DNA of 37,405 bases from Synechococcus sp. CCY 9618. GTDB lineage: Bacteria; Cyanobacteriota; Cyanobacteriia; PCC-6307; Cyanobiaceae. The notes under the pieces were generated by a model, which searched no databases, was not told the DNA's origin, and saw only the letters and a program-made list of their open reading frames with translations. The stretch is taken from contig NZ_JAFKRG010000051.1 of assembly GCF_019038415.1 (NCBI RefSeq), forward strand, positions 1 to 37,405, written 5' to 3'. Positions within the stretch are counted from its first letter, which is position 1, and every line of letters starts with the position of its first letter. A program made the translations under genes and the position numbers. This document shows, piece after piece, positions 1 through 7,826 of the stretch.

Positions 1-18
1 GGGCGAAGAGCGGCCTTA

Positions 19-35
19 TTGCGAATGGCTCTCAA
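19..35. promoter_or_regulatory. Candidate Fur-family operator box 1
   Basis: The 17-mer TTGCGAATGGCTCTCAA is an imperfect inverted repeat with the 7-1-7 layout usual for Fur/Zur/PerR boxes (TGCGAAT-G-GCTCTCA). A second, similar box lies 23 bases downstream and a Fur-family gene lies within 400 bases. It may control a gene leaving the left edge of the window. The regulator and target are inferred. Confidence 0.4.
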
Positions 36-57
36 CCTAAACGCCCCACCGCCCCTT

Positions 58-74
58 TTGCAAGCGATTCTCAA
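58..74. promoter_or_regulatory. Candidate Fur-family operator box 2
   Basis: TTGCAAGCGATTCTCAA shares the frame TTGC-A--G--TCTCAA with the box at 19-35. One half site, ATTCTCA, looks intact; the partner half, TGCAAGC, is degenerate. Two boxes close together suggest a regulated promoter at the left edge. A similar half site, TTGAGAA, lies at 864-870 upstream of the Fur-family gene. Confidence 0.4.
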
Positions 75-83
75 TAGCAGCTG

Positions 84-410
84 GTGGTTGCGAAGGGCGG
101 GCCTGGCATGGCCATTCCCTGGGCCGGCGTGCCCGGCGGCGGCGAGGGCCGATCCATCACCCCCGGGCGTCTCCTGCCATGCCCGCCGTGGTGCCATCGG
201 CTGCTGGCCCTCCGCCGGCGGGAACCAGCCTGGGGACAGGACCTCGCCATCACCCCCATGCTCCGCATCCGCGGCGACCGCACCAGCCTGCTGGCCGCCC
301 TGGCGGCCCACTGGGCCGATCAGCAGCTGAACCTGCCCCAGACCAGCCCCCGGACCCCGTTCAGCCCCGCTCCTCAGCGGCGCAGGACGGACAGAGGGCC
401 CGCACGTTGA
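84..410 (+). CDS. Doubtful small ORF at the left edge
   Basis: This is a GTG-initiated 108-residue frame that overlaps the 3' end of the Fur-family gene by 50 bases. An in-frame stop at 75-77 limits it on the left, and I see no ribosome binding site. The part around residues 50-85 (ITPMLRIRGD, then LLAALAAHWADQQLNL) looks mildly protein-like, but the N-terminal half is low-complexity Gly/Pro/Arg typical of chance GC-rich frames. It could be a decayed gene remnant. I do not recognise it. If it is not a gene, positions 36-360 hold nothing I can name apart from the second box. Confidence 0.2.
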   Translation: MVAKGGPGMAIPWAGVPGGGEGRSITPGRLLPCPPWCHRLLALRRREPAWGQDLAITPMLRIRGDRTSLLAALAAHWADQQLNLPQTSPRTPFSPAPQRRRTDRGPAR

Positions 411-831
411 GCACGCACTCCAGCAACCGGAACCCGAAGGTGCCGGCGGCCTCCTGACCGGCGGCCAGAACGGCGCCGCTCTCGAACTCCTCGGTGCGGC
501 CACAGCGGACGCAGAGCAGATGGTGGTGGTCGCGGTGGGCGTCGCCGGCCAGCTCGAACCGGCGCCCCCCCTCCGGAAGCTCCAGCTCCTGCAGCAGTCC
601 CATCGAACTCAGCAGCCGCAGGGTGCGGTAGACGGTGGCCAGAGACACCCGCTCCTGGCTGCGCACGAGGCGCAGATGGACCTCCTCGGCGCTCAGGTGG
701 CTGCCCTCGCCGATGCGCTCGAACAGATCCAGCACCCGCTGGCGCTGGGGGGTGAGTCGCTGGCCCCGGTCGTTGAGGGTGGTGCGCAGGCTGCTGGGCT
801 GGGCCAGACCAGTGGGGGGAGTGTTCACCAC
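361..831 (-). CDS. Fur-family metal-responsive transcriptional regulator
   Basis: This 156-residue protein is a metal-dependent DNA-binding repressor of the Fur/Zur/PerR superfamily. The winged-helix part covers about residues 20-90, with LTPQR at the start and the recognition helix around VYRTL (67-71). The dimerisation and metal part carries HHH (102-104), a first CxxC (C107, C110) in the usual H-x-x-C-x-x-CG context, and a second CxxC (C147, C150) for structural zinc. The start is GTG GTG at 826-831; the nearby ATG at 834-836 is out of frame and stops at once. The sequence resembles the picocyanobacterial Zur-type member more than Fur or PerR, but metal specificity cannot be read reliably, so no symbol is given. 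Fur-type box candidates at 19-74 lie downstream of its stop and may be targets. Confidence 0.93.
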   Translation of the reverse strand: MVNTPPTGLAQPSSLRTTLNDRGQRLTPQRQRVLDLFERIGEGSHLSAEEVHLRLVRSQERVSLATVYRTLRLLSSMGLLQELELPEGGRRFELAGDAHRDHHHLLCVRCGRTEEFESGAVLAAGQEAAGTFGFRLLECVLNVRALCPSCAAEERG

Positions 832-860
832 GGCATGCCAGTTCTTCGCAACACTAGACC

Positions 861-1943
861 CTATTGAGAAGAGTTGCCTGGCGTCTCCCGGACGCTCCGG
901 TCCTGCCTGGCCAGGGCCCTGGCCACCGTGCCGTCCAGGGCCACCAGGGAGGCCGCCAGCAGGTCGGTGAGGGTGACGATCAGTCGATAGCTCAGGGCCA
1001 CGGCCAGCAGGGGCGCTTCCGGCAGGGCCGTCCCCAGCCGCAGCAGCAGCACCGCCTCAAACACCCCCAGTCCGCCGGGCGCGCCGGGCACCACGAGCCC
1101 GGCGGTCCAGGCCAGGGCGAAGCCCGAAAGCCAGGCAGGGGCCTCCATGCTCAGCTGCAGATCAAAGGCGCGGATGCAGCAGAAGAAGCCGGCGAAACGC
1201 AGCAGCACGAAGACCAGCTGGGCCAGCAGGGGGGGCCAGGGGTAGCCCCGCAGCCAGGTGGTCTGCACGGCGGCCGCCTCCTGAGTCAGGTCCTCCTCCA
1301 GGCCCAGATCCCTGGCCCGGCGCCGCTCAAGGCGGCACAGCAGAGGGTCGAGACAGCGGGGAAGCAGCAGAGCCAGGGGCAGCAGGCAGACCAGGCCGAG
1401 TCCGCTCTGCCAGCCCCCCAGGACCACCAGGGCCAGGGCCGCCACCGCCGCCAGCAGGGGATCCAGCAGCACCGCCAACAGGGCCAGGGTGGTGCCGGTG
1501 GGGGCGCCCAGGGGCGCTCCCTCGCTGCGCAGCCGCTGCACCCGGGAAGCCAGATGCCAGATGCCACCGGGCAGGAACTTGCGCAGATTGGTGGCCAGGT
1601 GCAGTTCCACCACCGCCGACCAGCGGGGCCGCAGGCCCAGCCAGCGCAGCACCACCCCCCAGGCCAGGCCGTTCATCACCAGGCTCAGCAGGCTCACGCC
1701 CACCCCCAGCAGCAGCCACAGCCAGCCCTGGCCATCCAGCCGCAGCTGCACCATCTGTTGGCCATGGCTGAACAGGGCCGCGAGCACGAAGCCGATGCTG
1801 CCCAGGGTGATCCAGGGCCTGAGGCCGCCCGGCAGGGCTGGAAGCCTCCGGCCGGAGGGCAGCTTCAGCCCCCCCAGGGCCTTGCGGCAGGTCGCGGCCA
1901 GACCATCAAGGCGAAGCCACCCCGGGCGGGACCATGGGCTCAT
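861..1943 (-). CDS. UPF0104 / LPG-synthase-type membrane protein
   Basis: This 360-residue integral membrane protein belongs to the YbhN/UPF0104 family, which shares the membrane domain of lysylphosphatidylglycerol synthase (MprF). I see about seven to eight hydrophobic segments. Family marks are NLRKFLPGGIWHLASRV (about residues 118-134) and PGGLGVFE near residue 290. No soluble aminoacyl-transferase domain follows, so MprF activity is not implied; substrate export or lipid handling is a guess. Its ATG overlaps the larC stop by 4 bases (ATGA on the minus strand), so it is the last gene of a leftward operon starting at 4540. Its 3' end holds the TTGAGAA half site noted upstream of the Fur-family gene. 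Confidence 0.85.
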   Translation of the reverse strand: MSPWSRPGWLRLDGLAATCRKALGGLKLPSGRRLPALPGGLRPWITLGSIGFVLAALFSHGQQMVQLRLDGQGWLWLLLGVGVSLLSLVMNGLAWGVVLRWLGLRPRWSAVVELHLATNLRKFLPGGIWHLASRVQRLRSEGAPLGAPTGTTLALLAVLLDPLLAAVAALALVVLGGWQSGLGLVCLLPLALLLPRCLDPLLCRLERRRARDLGLEEDLTQEAAAVQTTWLRGYPWPPLLAQLVFVLLRFAGFFCCIRAFDLQLSMEAPAWLSGFALAWTAGLVVPGAPGGLGVFEAVLLLRLGTALPEAPLLAVALSYRLIVTLTDLLAASLVALDGTVARALARQDRSVRETPGNSSQ

Positions 1944-3190
1944 CGGTCCCCCTCCGCAGCGTCGAGGGCGGTGTCGAGGGCACGCTGAACCACGGCGCGC
2001 ACATCCGCCAGGGAGCGCCCGTGGCGGCGGGCCAGCTCCGCCAGATCCCCATGTTCCGCCTTGGCCCGCCGACGGCCGTCAGGGAGCGTGGCCCACTTGA
2101 TCCGCACCGGGCCCAGGGCTGTGGCGAGGGAGGCGGTGCGGCGCGGCAGGATCCAGCGCCGCTGCAGCTGCTCCCGCACCCCCAGGGTGGTGCCGTGGAG
2201 CCACCACACCCGGCGCAGCTCCGGCCCCAGTTGCGGGACCATCAACGCCGTCAGCAGGGTGCCCGGACGCCCCTTCTTCATGGCCACGGGCTGCCCGAAC
2301 ACCTCCAGGGCCCCTGCCTGGCGAAGGGCCTCGGCCAGGAAGGCCAGATCCTCGGGGGTGGCATCGTCGATCTGGGCCTGTTGCTGCAGAACGGTCTCCC
2401 AGTTCTCCCCATGGTCGTCGCAGCCCCCAGCGGCGTCGGAGGGGACGGCCACCTCCTCTATAGGGCGGGCCAGGGTGAGGCGCAGCAGGTTGGCCCTGTC
2501 GAGCCGGCGGGTACCCAGGCCCACGCCCACCTGCAGCGGCAGGGCTGCGGGAGGCGGGCCGAAGCGATCGGCCCAGCAGGCGATCAGAGCGATCCCGGTG
2601 GGCGTGGTCAGCTCACCGGCAGGGAACCCCTGGCTTGAGGCCAGCGGCATGCTCCTCGAGCGGGCGATCTCCAGCACCGCCGGGGCAGGCAGGGGCAGGG
2701 GCCCGTGGGCGGTGGCCACGCAGCCATGGCCTGCGGGCGGCACCCCGCAGACCAGCTGGTCGACGCCGAAATGGATCAGCCCCGCGCAGACCCCCACGAT
2801 GTCCACCAGGGCGTCGATCGCCCCCACCTCATGGAATTCCACGACCTCGGCGGGGTGGCCGTGGACGGCGGCCTCGGCCTCCGCCAGCAGGGTGAACACC
2901 GCCAGCACCTTCTCCTGAAGCCCCGCCGCCAGGGGGGCGGCGAGGATGCGCTGACGCAGCTCGCCCCAGGGGCGATGGACCGGTTGCCGCTCCAGGACGT
3001 CCACCGCCAGATGCAGTCCACGCATCCCGGCGCTGCGCCGCTCCTCGATCTGCAGCTCGTAGCGACCCTCCAGCCCCAGGGCAGCCAGGGGCCCATGGAT
3101 CGCTTCCGCCGGGAGACCCAGGTCGAGCAGGGACGCCAGCAGCATGTTGCCCGCCAGGCCGGTGGGGCAGTCCAGCAGGGCCAGGGTCAT
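1940..3190 (-). CDS. larC: LarC-like nickel insertion protein (nickel pincer cofactor biosynthesis)
   Basis: LarC (old DUF111) uses CTP to insert nickel into the pyridinium bis-thiocarboxylate precursor of the nickel-pincer nucleotide cofactor of lactate racemase-type enzymes. This 416-residue protein carries the family motifs: GLAGNMLLASLLDLG near residues 11-25 (usually GxxGDM, here Asn for Asp), the FHEVGAIDALVDIVG block at 119-133, and a C-terminal region with VGVGLGTRRLD and the KKGRPGTLLTALM block. The length is normal. The usual partners LarB and LarE are not in the window. It overlaps both neighbours by 4 bases, so translation is probably coupled with the M41-type protease upstream and the UPF0104 protein downstream. 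Confidence 0.9.
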   Translation of the reverse strand: MTLALLDCPTGLAGNMLLASLLDLGLPAEAIHGPLAALGLEGRYELQIEERRSAGMRGLHLAVDVLERQPVHRPWGELRQRILAAPLAAGLQEKVLAVFTLLAEAEAAVHGHPAEVVEFHEVGAIDALVDIVGVCAGLIHFGVDQLVCGVPPAGHGCVATAHGPLPLPAPAVLEIARSRSMPLASSQGFPAGELTTPTGIALIACWADRFGPPPAALPLQVGVGLGTRRLDRANLLRLTLARPIEEVAVPSDAAGGCDDHGENWETVLQQQAQIDDATPEDLAFLAEALRQAGALEVFGQPVAMKKGRPGTLLTALMVPQLGPELRRVWWLHGTTLGVREQLQRRWILPRRTASLATALGPVRIKWATLPDGRRRAKAEHGDLAELARRHGRSLADVRAVVQRALDTALDAAEGDR

Positions 3191-3828
3191 GCCGGTGGGC
3201 GACGCCCCAGCCTGGGGGCCGTCGTCAGCAGCCGTTCGGCCTCGGCCTCGATCTCCGCCCGGCGGGACCGCAGGGCCTGCTCCACCTCACGGCGGGCCCG
3301 ACGCTGCTCCATACGAGCCGTTTCGGCATCAAAACCGGACAGGCCCCAGAGCCGCCCTAGCAGGGCCCGGTCGTCATCGCCACCAACGCTCTCGCCGTAG
3401 ATCAGGGACTCGGCCACCATGCCGGCCTGCAGAACCCGGCTCCAGCGCCGCAGATCCTCGGCAGGCAGCCGCACACTCTCGGGCAGGGCGAACTCGGTGC
3501 AGCCGCCGCTCTCCACACCGGCCTGAAGGCAGGCCAGTGTGCCCACAAGCACCCGTCGCACCGAAAGCCCGTCGATGGCCGCCGCCAGGGCATGACCCGC
3601 CTCATGGATGGCGATGCGGCGCAGACGCAGCCGACCTCCGGGCAGGGCTTCGGCCAGCAGATGGCCACCCCGGCCGCCGAAGCGGGCCGCATCGAGGGTG
3701 AGGGAGCCCAGGCCCAGGGCCACCAGCAGGGTGATCCACCAGGGCGAGAGACCCACCAGCGGACCCACCAGGGCAGCGAGGCTGACCAGCAGCACCGCAA
3801 TCCCTGCCGTGAGGGCGCCGCCTGTCAC
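3187..3828 (-). CDS. Membrane M41 (FtsH-type) peptidase without AAA ATPase domain
   Basis: This 213-residue protein has two hydrophobic segments at residues 4-26 and 30-46, followed by a domain resembling only the zinc-peptidase half of FtsH. HEAGH (75-79) gives the two zinc histidines and the catalytic Glu. The later block VAESLIYGESVGGDDDRAL (139-157) matches the FtsH helix that supplies the third ligand, an acidic residue. No Walker motifs or AAA domain are present; full FtsH has about 600 residues. Such stand-alone proteins occur in cyanobacteria, but their substrates are unknown to me. The start is GTG, one base after the stop of the gene at 3830-4540, and its end overlaps larC by 4 bases. 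Confidence 0.85.
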   Translation of the reverse strand: MTGGALTAGIAVLLVSLAALVGPLVGLSPWWITLLVALGLGSLTLDAARFGGRGGHLLAEALPGGRLRLRRIAIHEAGHALAAAIDGLSVRRVLVGTLACLQAGVESGGCTEFALPESVRLPAEDLRRWSRVLQAGMVAESLIYGESVGGDDDRALLGRLWGLSGFDAETARMEQRRARREVEQALRSRRAEIEAEAERLLTTAPRLGRRPPA

Positions 3829-3829
3829 C

Positions 3830-4540
3830 TCAGCGCCCCTGGCGGGTCACCGCCCGGCCATGGCCCTTCGGCTTGGCCGGGCCGCCCCGGTCCCCAACGG
3901 GGCGGCGGGCCTTGCCGCCGCGGTTGCCGCGGGCGGCCACCGGTCCGATGACGTCGAAACGCTCCACCGCGAGCTGCTGACCCTGGCGCCGCAGGTCGAG
4001 GGCGACGAAATGGCGCAGGTGCTCCAGGGGAATCTCGCCCCGCAGCTGAAGCTTGAAGGGAACGGGCCGGTTGCCATCGGGGCGGGGCTGCTGCCGCACC
4101 TTGATCACCAGATCTCCCGTTTCGGGGCGGGTGAAGATCAGCTCGCCCCGGATCGAGAAGTAGTCGTCGCCCTCGGGCAGCTGATCGGCGGCGGCGTCGG
4201 GATCGGTGTCGAGCGCGCTGTCGGCGCCCTCGGCCTCCGTGGCAGCCGGTGGCGCCAGGGTGCTGGGCTCCCACACCCCCACCATCTGCAGATGGAGCTG
4301 GTTCTCCTCACGGGAGCGGGGATAGACCACCCACAGATGCGGCATCTCCAGATCGAGATGGCGACGCATGAGCGTGAGCAGGCGGCCCAGCACCACCGCC
4401 TCGATCTCGGTGCCTTCGGAGGTGCGGATCACCCCGCGGGTGAGCTGGTCGGGGTCGGCGGGAACGTAGCAGCCACGCACCACTCCGATGGCCCGGTACT
4501 GCATCGGCTCGGTGACCGGGGAGATGGGATGCTGGCGCAT
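3830..4540 (-). CDS. Conserved cyanobacterial protein of unknown function with basic tail
   Basis: This 236-residue protein is the first gene of the leftward operon. It has no signal peptide or membrane segment. The N-terminal part (YRAIGVVRGCYVP, LTRGVIRTSEGTEIEAV, HLWVVYPR) looks like a cyanobacterial family I remember only as uncharacterised. An acidic linker (about residues 97-122) leads to a second conserved part (FKLQLRGEIPLEHLRHFVAL). The last 35 residues are rich in Arg, Lys and Gly, suggesting RNA or nucleic-acid binding. Starts at 4540 (ATG) or at the internal Met 13 (4504) are both possible. The next gene begins one base after its stop. Confidence 0.75.
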   Translation of the reverse strand: MRQHPISPVTEPMQYRAIGVVRGCYVPADPDQLTRGVIRTSEGTEIEAVVLGRLLTLMRRHLDLEMPHLWVVYPRSREENQLHLQMVGVWEPSTLAPPAATEAEGADSALDTDPDAAADQLPEGDDYFSIRGELIFTRPETGDLVIKVRQQPRPDGNRPVPFKLQLRGEIPLEHLRHFVALDLRRQGQQLAVERFDVIGPVAARGNRGGKARRPVGDRGGPAKPKGHGRAVTRQGR

Positions 4541-4608
4541 GGTGGAACTGAAAACCGGGGGCGATGCAAGGACGGGTCCGGGTCAATGTAAGCAGCAGCG
4601 GAAGCGCG

Positions 4609-5508
4609 ATGCCCAGGCCAGACTCGGACCCGACCCCGCGCCCCCTGCGCCAGCGGATGCCCAGTTCGAACCGAAGCCTTCCCGGCCTCCGGGCGCTGCT
4701 GGCGACCATCGTCGTCGCGGTCCTGGCCCTGGGGGGTGGCTGGTGGCTGGGACAACGCCAGTCGGCCACCCAGGCCAGCGCCGACCCCAAGCGGACCCTG
4801 CTCACCAAGGAGGTCACCCGGCTGCGGCTGCGGGTGGATGCCGACGAGGCAGGACCCGCCGACCGCCAGCGCCTGCTGGAGCTGTTGGTGGCTCTCGACC
4901 GCAAGGCCGAGGCGATCACGCTGCTGGAGCCCATGGCTGACCGGGAGCCGGAGCGGTGGTCGCTGCGACTGATGCTCGCCGAACTGCGTCGCGATCAGGA
5001 CGACCGCAGCGGCGCCGAACGGGAACTGCGCCAGATCCTCAACCTGCGGCCCACCCAGGTGGAAGCCCTGCAACTGATGAGTCTGCTGAACCTGGAGCAG
5101 GGGCGAGGGGCCGCTGCCGAAGCCCGCGTCAAGGCGGCCTATGCCATGGCCACCAAACCCGAGGTGAGGCCCGAAGCTCTGGGCATCGGCCTGCTGCTGG
5201 CCGAACTGCAGCTGAAGCGCAACCAGGCGGCCACGGCGGCCGCCACCTACCTGCAGCTCGCCACCCTCTTTCCCCAGGACCAGCGTCCCCTGCTGGGTCT
5301 GGCCCTGCTGCGCCACGATCAGGGGGACAGCAAGGGGGCCCAGGAAGCCCTGGCCCAGGCACGGCTGCGGACCCCCAACCCGGACAAGCCCGATCCGAGG
5401 CTCGACAAGCTGGCGGCCAGCTGGGGGCTCGAACCGCTCAGATCCCCTTCAGCTGACCCGAAGACCCCGCCGGGGCCGGTGTCGTCACCTGAGCGTCGAA
5501 CTCCCTGA
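4609..5508 (+). CDS. Membrane-anchored TPR protein
   Basis: A tetratricopeptide-like protein with a single N-terminal membrane anchor. From the start at 4609 it has 299 residues; an in-frame ATG at 4564 would add 15. After a Pro/Arg-rich head comes one hydrophobic segment ending in GGGWWLG, then helical repeats of TPR type (RLLELLVALDRKAEAITLLEPM; LAELRRDQDDRSGAERELRQIL; then LQLMSLLNLEQGRGAAAEARV) to about residue 270 and a disordered Pro-rich tail. It probably serves as a scaffold at the plasma or thylakoid membrane; the partner is unknown. It diverges from the gene at 3830-4540 and its 3' end overlaps the convergent small secreted-protein gene by 71 bases. Confidence 0.75.
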   Translation: MPRPDSDPTPRPLRQRMPSSNRSLPGLRALLATIVVAVLALGGGWWLGQRQSATQASADPKRTLLTKEVTRLRLRVDADEAGPADRQRLLELLVALDRKAEAITLLEPMADREPERWSLRLMLAELRRDQDDRSGAERELRQILNLRPTQVEALQLMSLLNLEQGRGAAAEARVKAAYAMATKPEVRPEALGIGLLLAELQLKRNQAATAAATYLQLATLFPQDQRPLLGLALLRHDQGDSKGAQEALAQARLRTPNPDKPDPRLDKLAASWGLEPLRSPSADPKTPPGPVSSPERRTP

Positions 5509-5815
5509 GGGCCTGGTCCACCGCGGAACTGGGCGGGGTGGCGTCGTCAAGGGCCGTGTTGCGCTTCAGCTTGTTCAGCAGATCCAGCGGATTGGTGCTG
5601 TCGAGGATCGAGCCTCCGCTGGAACCCGAAGTCCCCGGCCCGTAGTCGTACAGCTGGCGCTCCATGGGGCTGGTGCCCAGGGTCTGGCCGTAGCCGGCCT
5701 CCTGGGCACGGGCTTCAGGGGCCGGCAGCAGAACCAGGGCAGCGACAGGAAGGGCCGCGACCGGGAGGGAACCGAAGACCGCGCCCCAGGCGCGCAGGGA
5801 AGGCAGACGGACCAT
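5438..5815 (-). CDS. Small secreted protein of unknown function
   Basis: This is 125 residues from the ATG at 5815; an upstream in-frame start at 5842 would add nine. Residues 1-38 form a clear Sec signal peptide: basic start, long Ala/Leu/Val core, and an ARA-Q cleavage site. The mature part is short, polar and rich in Gly, Ser and Pro, with a DLLNKLKRN stretch that recalls small conserved cyanobacterial periplasmic proteins. No enzyme motif is seen. The gene runs head to head with exonuclease III and tail to tail, with a 71-base overlap, with the TPR gene. Confidence 0.6.
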   Translation of the reverse strand: MVRLPSLRAWGAVFGSLPVAALPVAALVLLPAPEARAQEAGYGQTLGTSPMERQLYDYGPGTSGSSGGSILDSTNPLDLLNKLKRNTALDDATPPSSAVDQALREFDAQVTTPAPAGSSGQLKGI

Positions 5816-5897
5816 GACTCCAGCCGGCGAAGGTTCGAACAACTGTGGCCTTCATGATAAGGGCCCCTTGCCGGTCGCCCGGCCTGCTGCCTTCGCC

Positions 5898-6728
5898 ATG
5901 CGGATCGCCACCTGGAACGTGAACTCGATCCGCACCCGGCTCGATCAGGTGAGCTCCTGGCTGAAAGCGGAGGATCCCGACGTGCTCTGTCTTCAGGAAA
6001 CCAAGGTGGCCGACGAGCTGTTTCCCCACGCCGCCTTCGAAGCCCTGGGCTACCGGGCGGCGATCAGCGGCCAGAAGGCCTACAACGGCGTGGCCATTCT
6101 CAGCCGGCTGCCGATCGATGACGTGAGGGTGGGCTTCGCCGCCCTGCTGAGGGACGAGCCGGGAGCCACCGAGCTGGGGGAGCAGAAACGGGTGATCAGC
6201 GCCTCGATCGACGGGGTCCGGGTGCTGAACCTCTACGTGCCGAACGGCTCGGCCCTGGCGTCGGAGAAATACGCCTACAAGCTGCACTGGCTGGCCTGTC
6301 TGCGGCGCTATCTGGAGGCCCAGGAAAGGGAGGGGGACCCCCTGGCCATGGTGGGGGACTTCAACATCGCCCTGGAGTCCCGCGACATCCACGACCCTGA
6401 ACGGCTGAGCGGCGGCATCATGGCCAGCGATCCGGAACGGCAGGCCCTCAGGGCCGCTCTCGACGGGCGGCTGAGCGATGTGTTCCGGGTCTTCGAGCCG
6501 GAGAGCGGTCACTGGAGCTGGTGGGACTACCGCACCGGTGCCTGGGACAGGGACCGGGGCTGGCGCATCGACCACATCTATCTCTGCGAGCAGCTGCTGG
6601 CCTGCGCCACGGGCTGCGTGATCCACAAGGCGGTGCGGGGCAATCAGCAGCCCAGCGACCATGTTCCGGTGGTGGTCCATCTGGCCTGGCCGCCCGAATC
6701 GACACAGGACGACAACGGGGAATGGTGA
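5898..6728 (+). CDS. xth: Exodeoxyribonuclease III (AP endonuclease)
   Basis: This 276-residue enzyme of the exonuclease III/APE1 family acts in base-excision repair, cutting at abasic sites and removing 3' blocking groups. The start at 5898 gives the classical N-terminus MRIATWNVNSIR; the frame is open upstream to 5814, but that part is non-conserved. Metal and catalytic motifs are visible: LQETK (metal Glu), NLYVPNG, VGDFNIALESRDIHDP (catalytic Asp and Asn), the WSWWDYR block, DHIYL and the terminal SDHVPVV with the catalytic His. Length and motif order are normal for bacterial XthA, so the call is firm. Confidence 0.95.
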   Translation: MRIATWNVNSIRTRLDQVSSWLKAEDPDVLCLQETKVADELFPHAAFEALGYRAAISGQKAYNGVAILSRLPIDDVRVGFAALLRDEPGATELGEQKRVISASIDGVRVLNLYVPNGSALASEKYAYKLHWLACLRRYLEAQEREGDPLAMVGDFNIALESRDIHDPERLSGGIMASDPERQALRAALDGRLSDVFRVFEPESGHWSWWDYRTGAWDRDRGWRIDHIYLCEQLLACATGCVIHKAVRGNQQPSDHVPVVVHLAWPPESTQDDNGEW

Positions 6729-6740
6729 GCAACCGGCGCC

Positions 6741-7826
6741 TCAGCCCCCCTGACGGGCCACGACCACGCCGGAGGGGCTGACGATCCGCGGCGGCAGGGC
6801 GGTCAGGGGGATCGGACGCAGGCTGTTCATGTCGTAGGTGGTCAGCACCGGCGCCGGGGCGCCATCGAAGAGATCGATCACCGTGAGGGTCTGCAGAGGG
6901 GCGGCGGTCTGTCCGAGCCAGGTGCGTGGCCCGCTGCCCAGGGCTCCCAGGGCGATCAGATCGAGGGAGCCCACCCGGCCGGGGAAATAGGCATGGTGGT
7001 GGCCGCTGATGTAAGCGCGGACGTTGTGGCGTTCCATCAGCTGCCGCAGCCGATCGGCCTGCACCAGCACGTTGCCGCCCCCCTCCCGGCCCCGGCCGAC
7101 GGGATAGAGGGGGAGGTGACCCAGCACGAACCGCTCCCGGGCCGAGCGAGCCTCGGGGCTGGCCAGAGCCCGCTCCGCCCAGGCCACCTGTTCTGCCGGA
7201 ACCGTGGCCGACGAAGCATCCCAGACCAGCAGGAACAGGTCGTTCTGGCGCAGGCTGTAGGCGAAGGGAAAGGCCGTGGCATCCAGGAGCCTGAGCCCCA
7301 GCCGGTCCCTCCGGGCCTGCCAGAACCGACGTGCCTCTTCCCGGTCGAGGGGAAAGGCGTACTGCCCCCGGGCCCTGCTGCCGGAGGCATCGTGGTTGCC
7401 CATGGTGACCACCACAGGCAGACCGGCCCGCCGCAGGGGCTGGAGGATCCGGGTATCGAAGCCGGCCCACATGGCCTGGAGCCGCTCGCGGCCCAGGCCC
7501 CGCTTCTGGCCGGCGATCATGTCGCCGCCGCAGAGCACCAGATCCGGCTGCCAGCCTGGGATCAGAGTGATCCCTCGGGTCACCTGGGACAGATAGCTGG
7601 TGGAGCCATAGGCGGAATTGAGGTCGCTGATCGCCACCAGCCGCACGTCGCCCCGGGGCGGGGCCGCCAGGCCGGCAGGGCCGACGGGGGGCCCTCCCAC
7701 GGGGGCAGCGGGTCCCATCCCCCGTCCGAGCGCATGGCCGGCCCAGGCCCCGATCGCCAGCCCGGGAAGGGCGAGCACGTCGCGACGGCGCCAGCCCTTC
7801 CCCTCCCGGGACGCCTGCCCCCTCAC
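6741..7826 (-). CDS. Tat-exported calcineurin-like metallophosphoesterase
   Basis: A 361-residue phosphoesterase with a twin-arginine signal (RRRDVLAL followed by a hydrophobic stretch), so it is probably exported folded to the periplasm or thylakoid lumen. The catalytic domain carries GGDM (motif II), GNHD (motif III), GHLPLY (motif IV) and GHHHAYF (motif V). Motif I reads SDLNSAYGS: the metal-binding His of the usual D-x-H is Asn. The substrate is unknown. The GTG start at 7826 overlaps the stop of the fibrillin gene by 4 bases (GTGA on the minus strand), so the two are probably translated together. Confidence 0.85.
   Translation of the reverse strand: MRGQASREGKGWRRRDVLALPGLAIGAWAGHALGRGMGPAAPVGGPPVGPAGLAAPPRGDVRLVAISDLNSAYGSTSYLSQVTRGITLIPGWQPDLVLCGGDMIAGQKRGLGRERLQAMWAGFDTRILQPLRRAGLPVVVTMGNHDASGSRARGQYAFPLDREEARRFWQARRDRLGLRLLDATAFPFAYSLRQNDLFLLVWDASSATVPAEQVAWAERALASPEARSARERFVLGHLPLYPVGRGREGGGNVLVQADRLRQLMERHNVRAYISGHHHAYFPGRVGSLDLIALGALGSGPRTWLGQTAAPLQTLTVIDLFDGAPAPVLTTYDMNSLRPIPLTALPPRIVSPSGVVVARQGG

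Noticed and set aside
864-1988. A 374-codon plus-strand frame rich in Gln, Gly and His
   Set aside because: Antisense shadow of the UPF0104 gene; the composition is that expected from Leu/Ala-rich membrane-protein codons read backwards.
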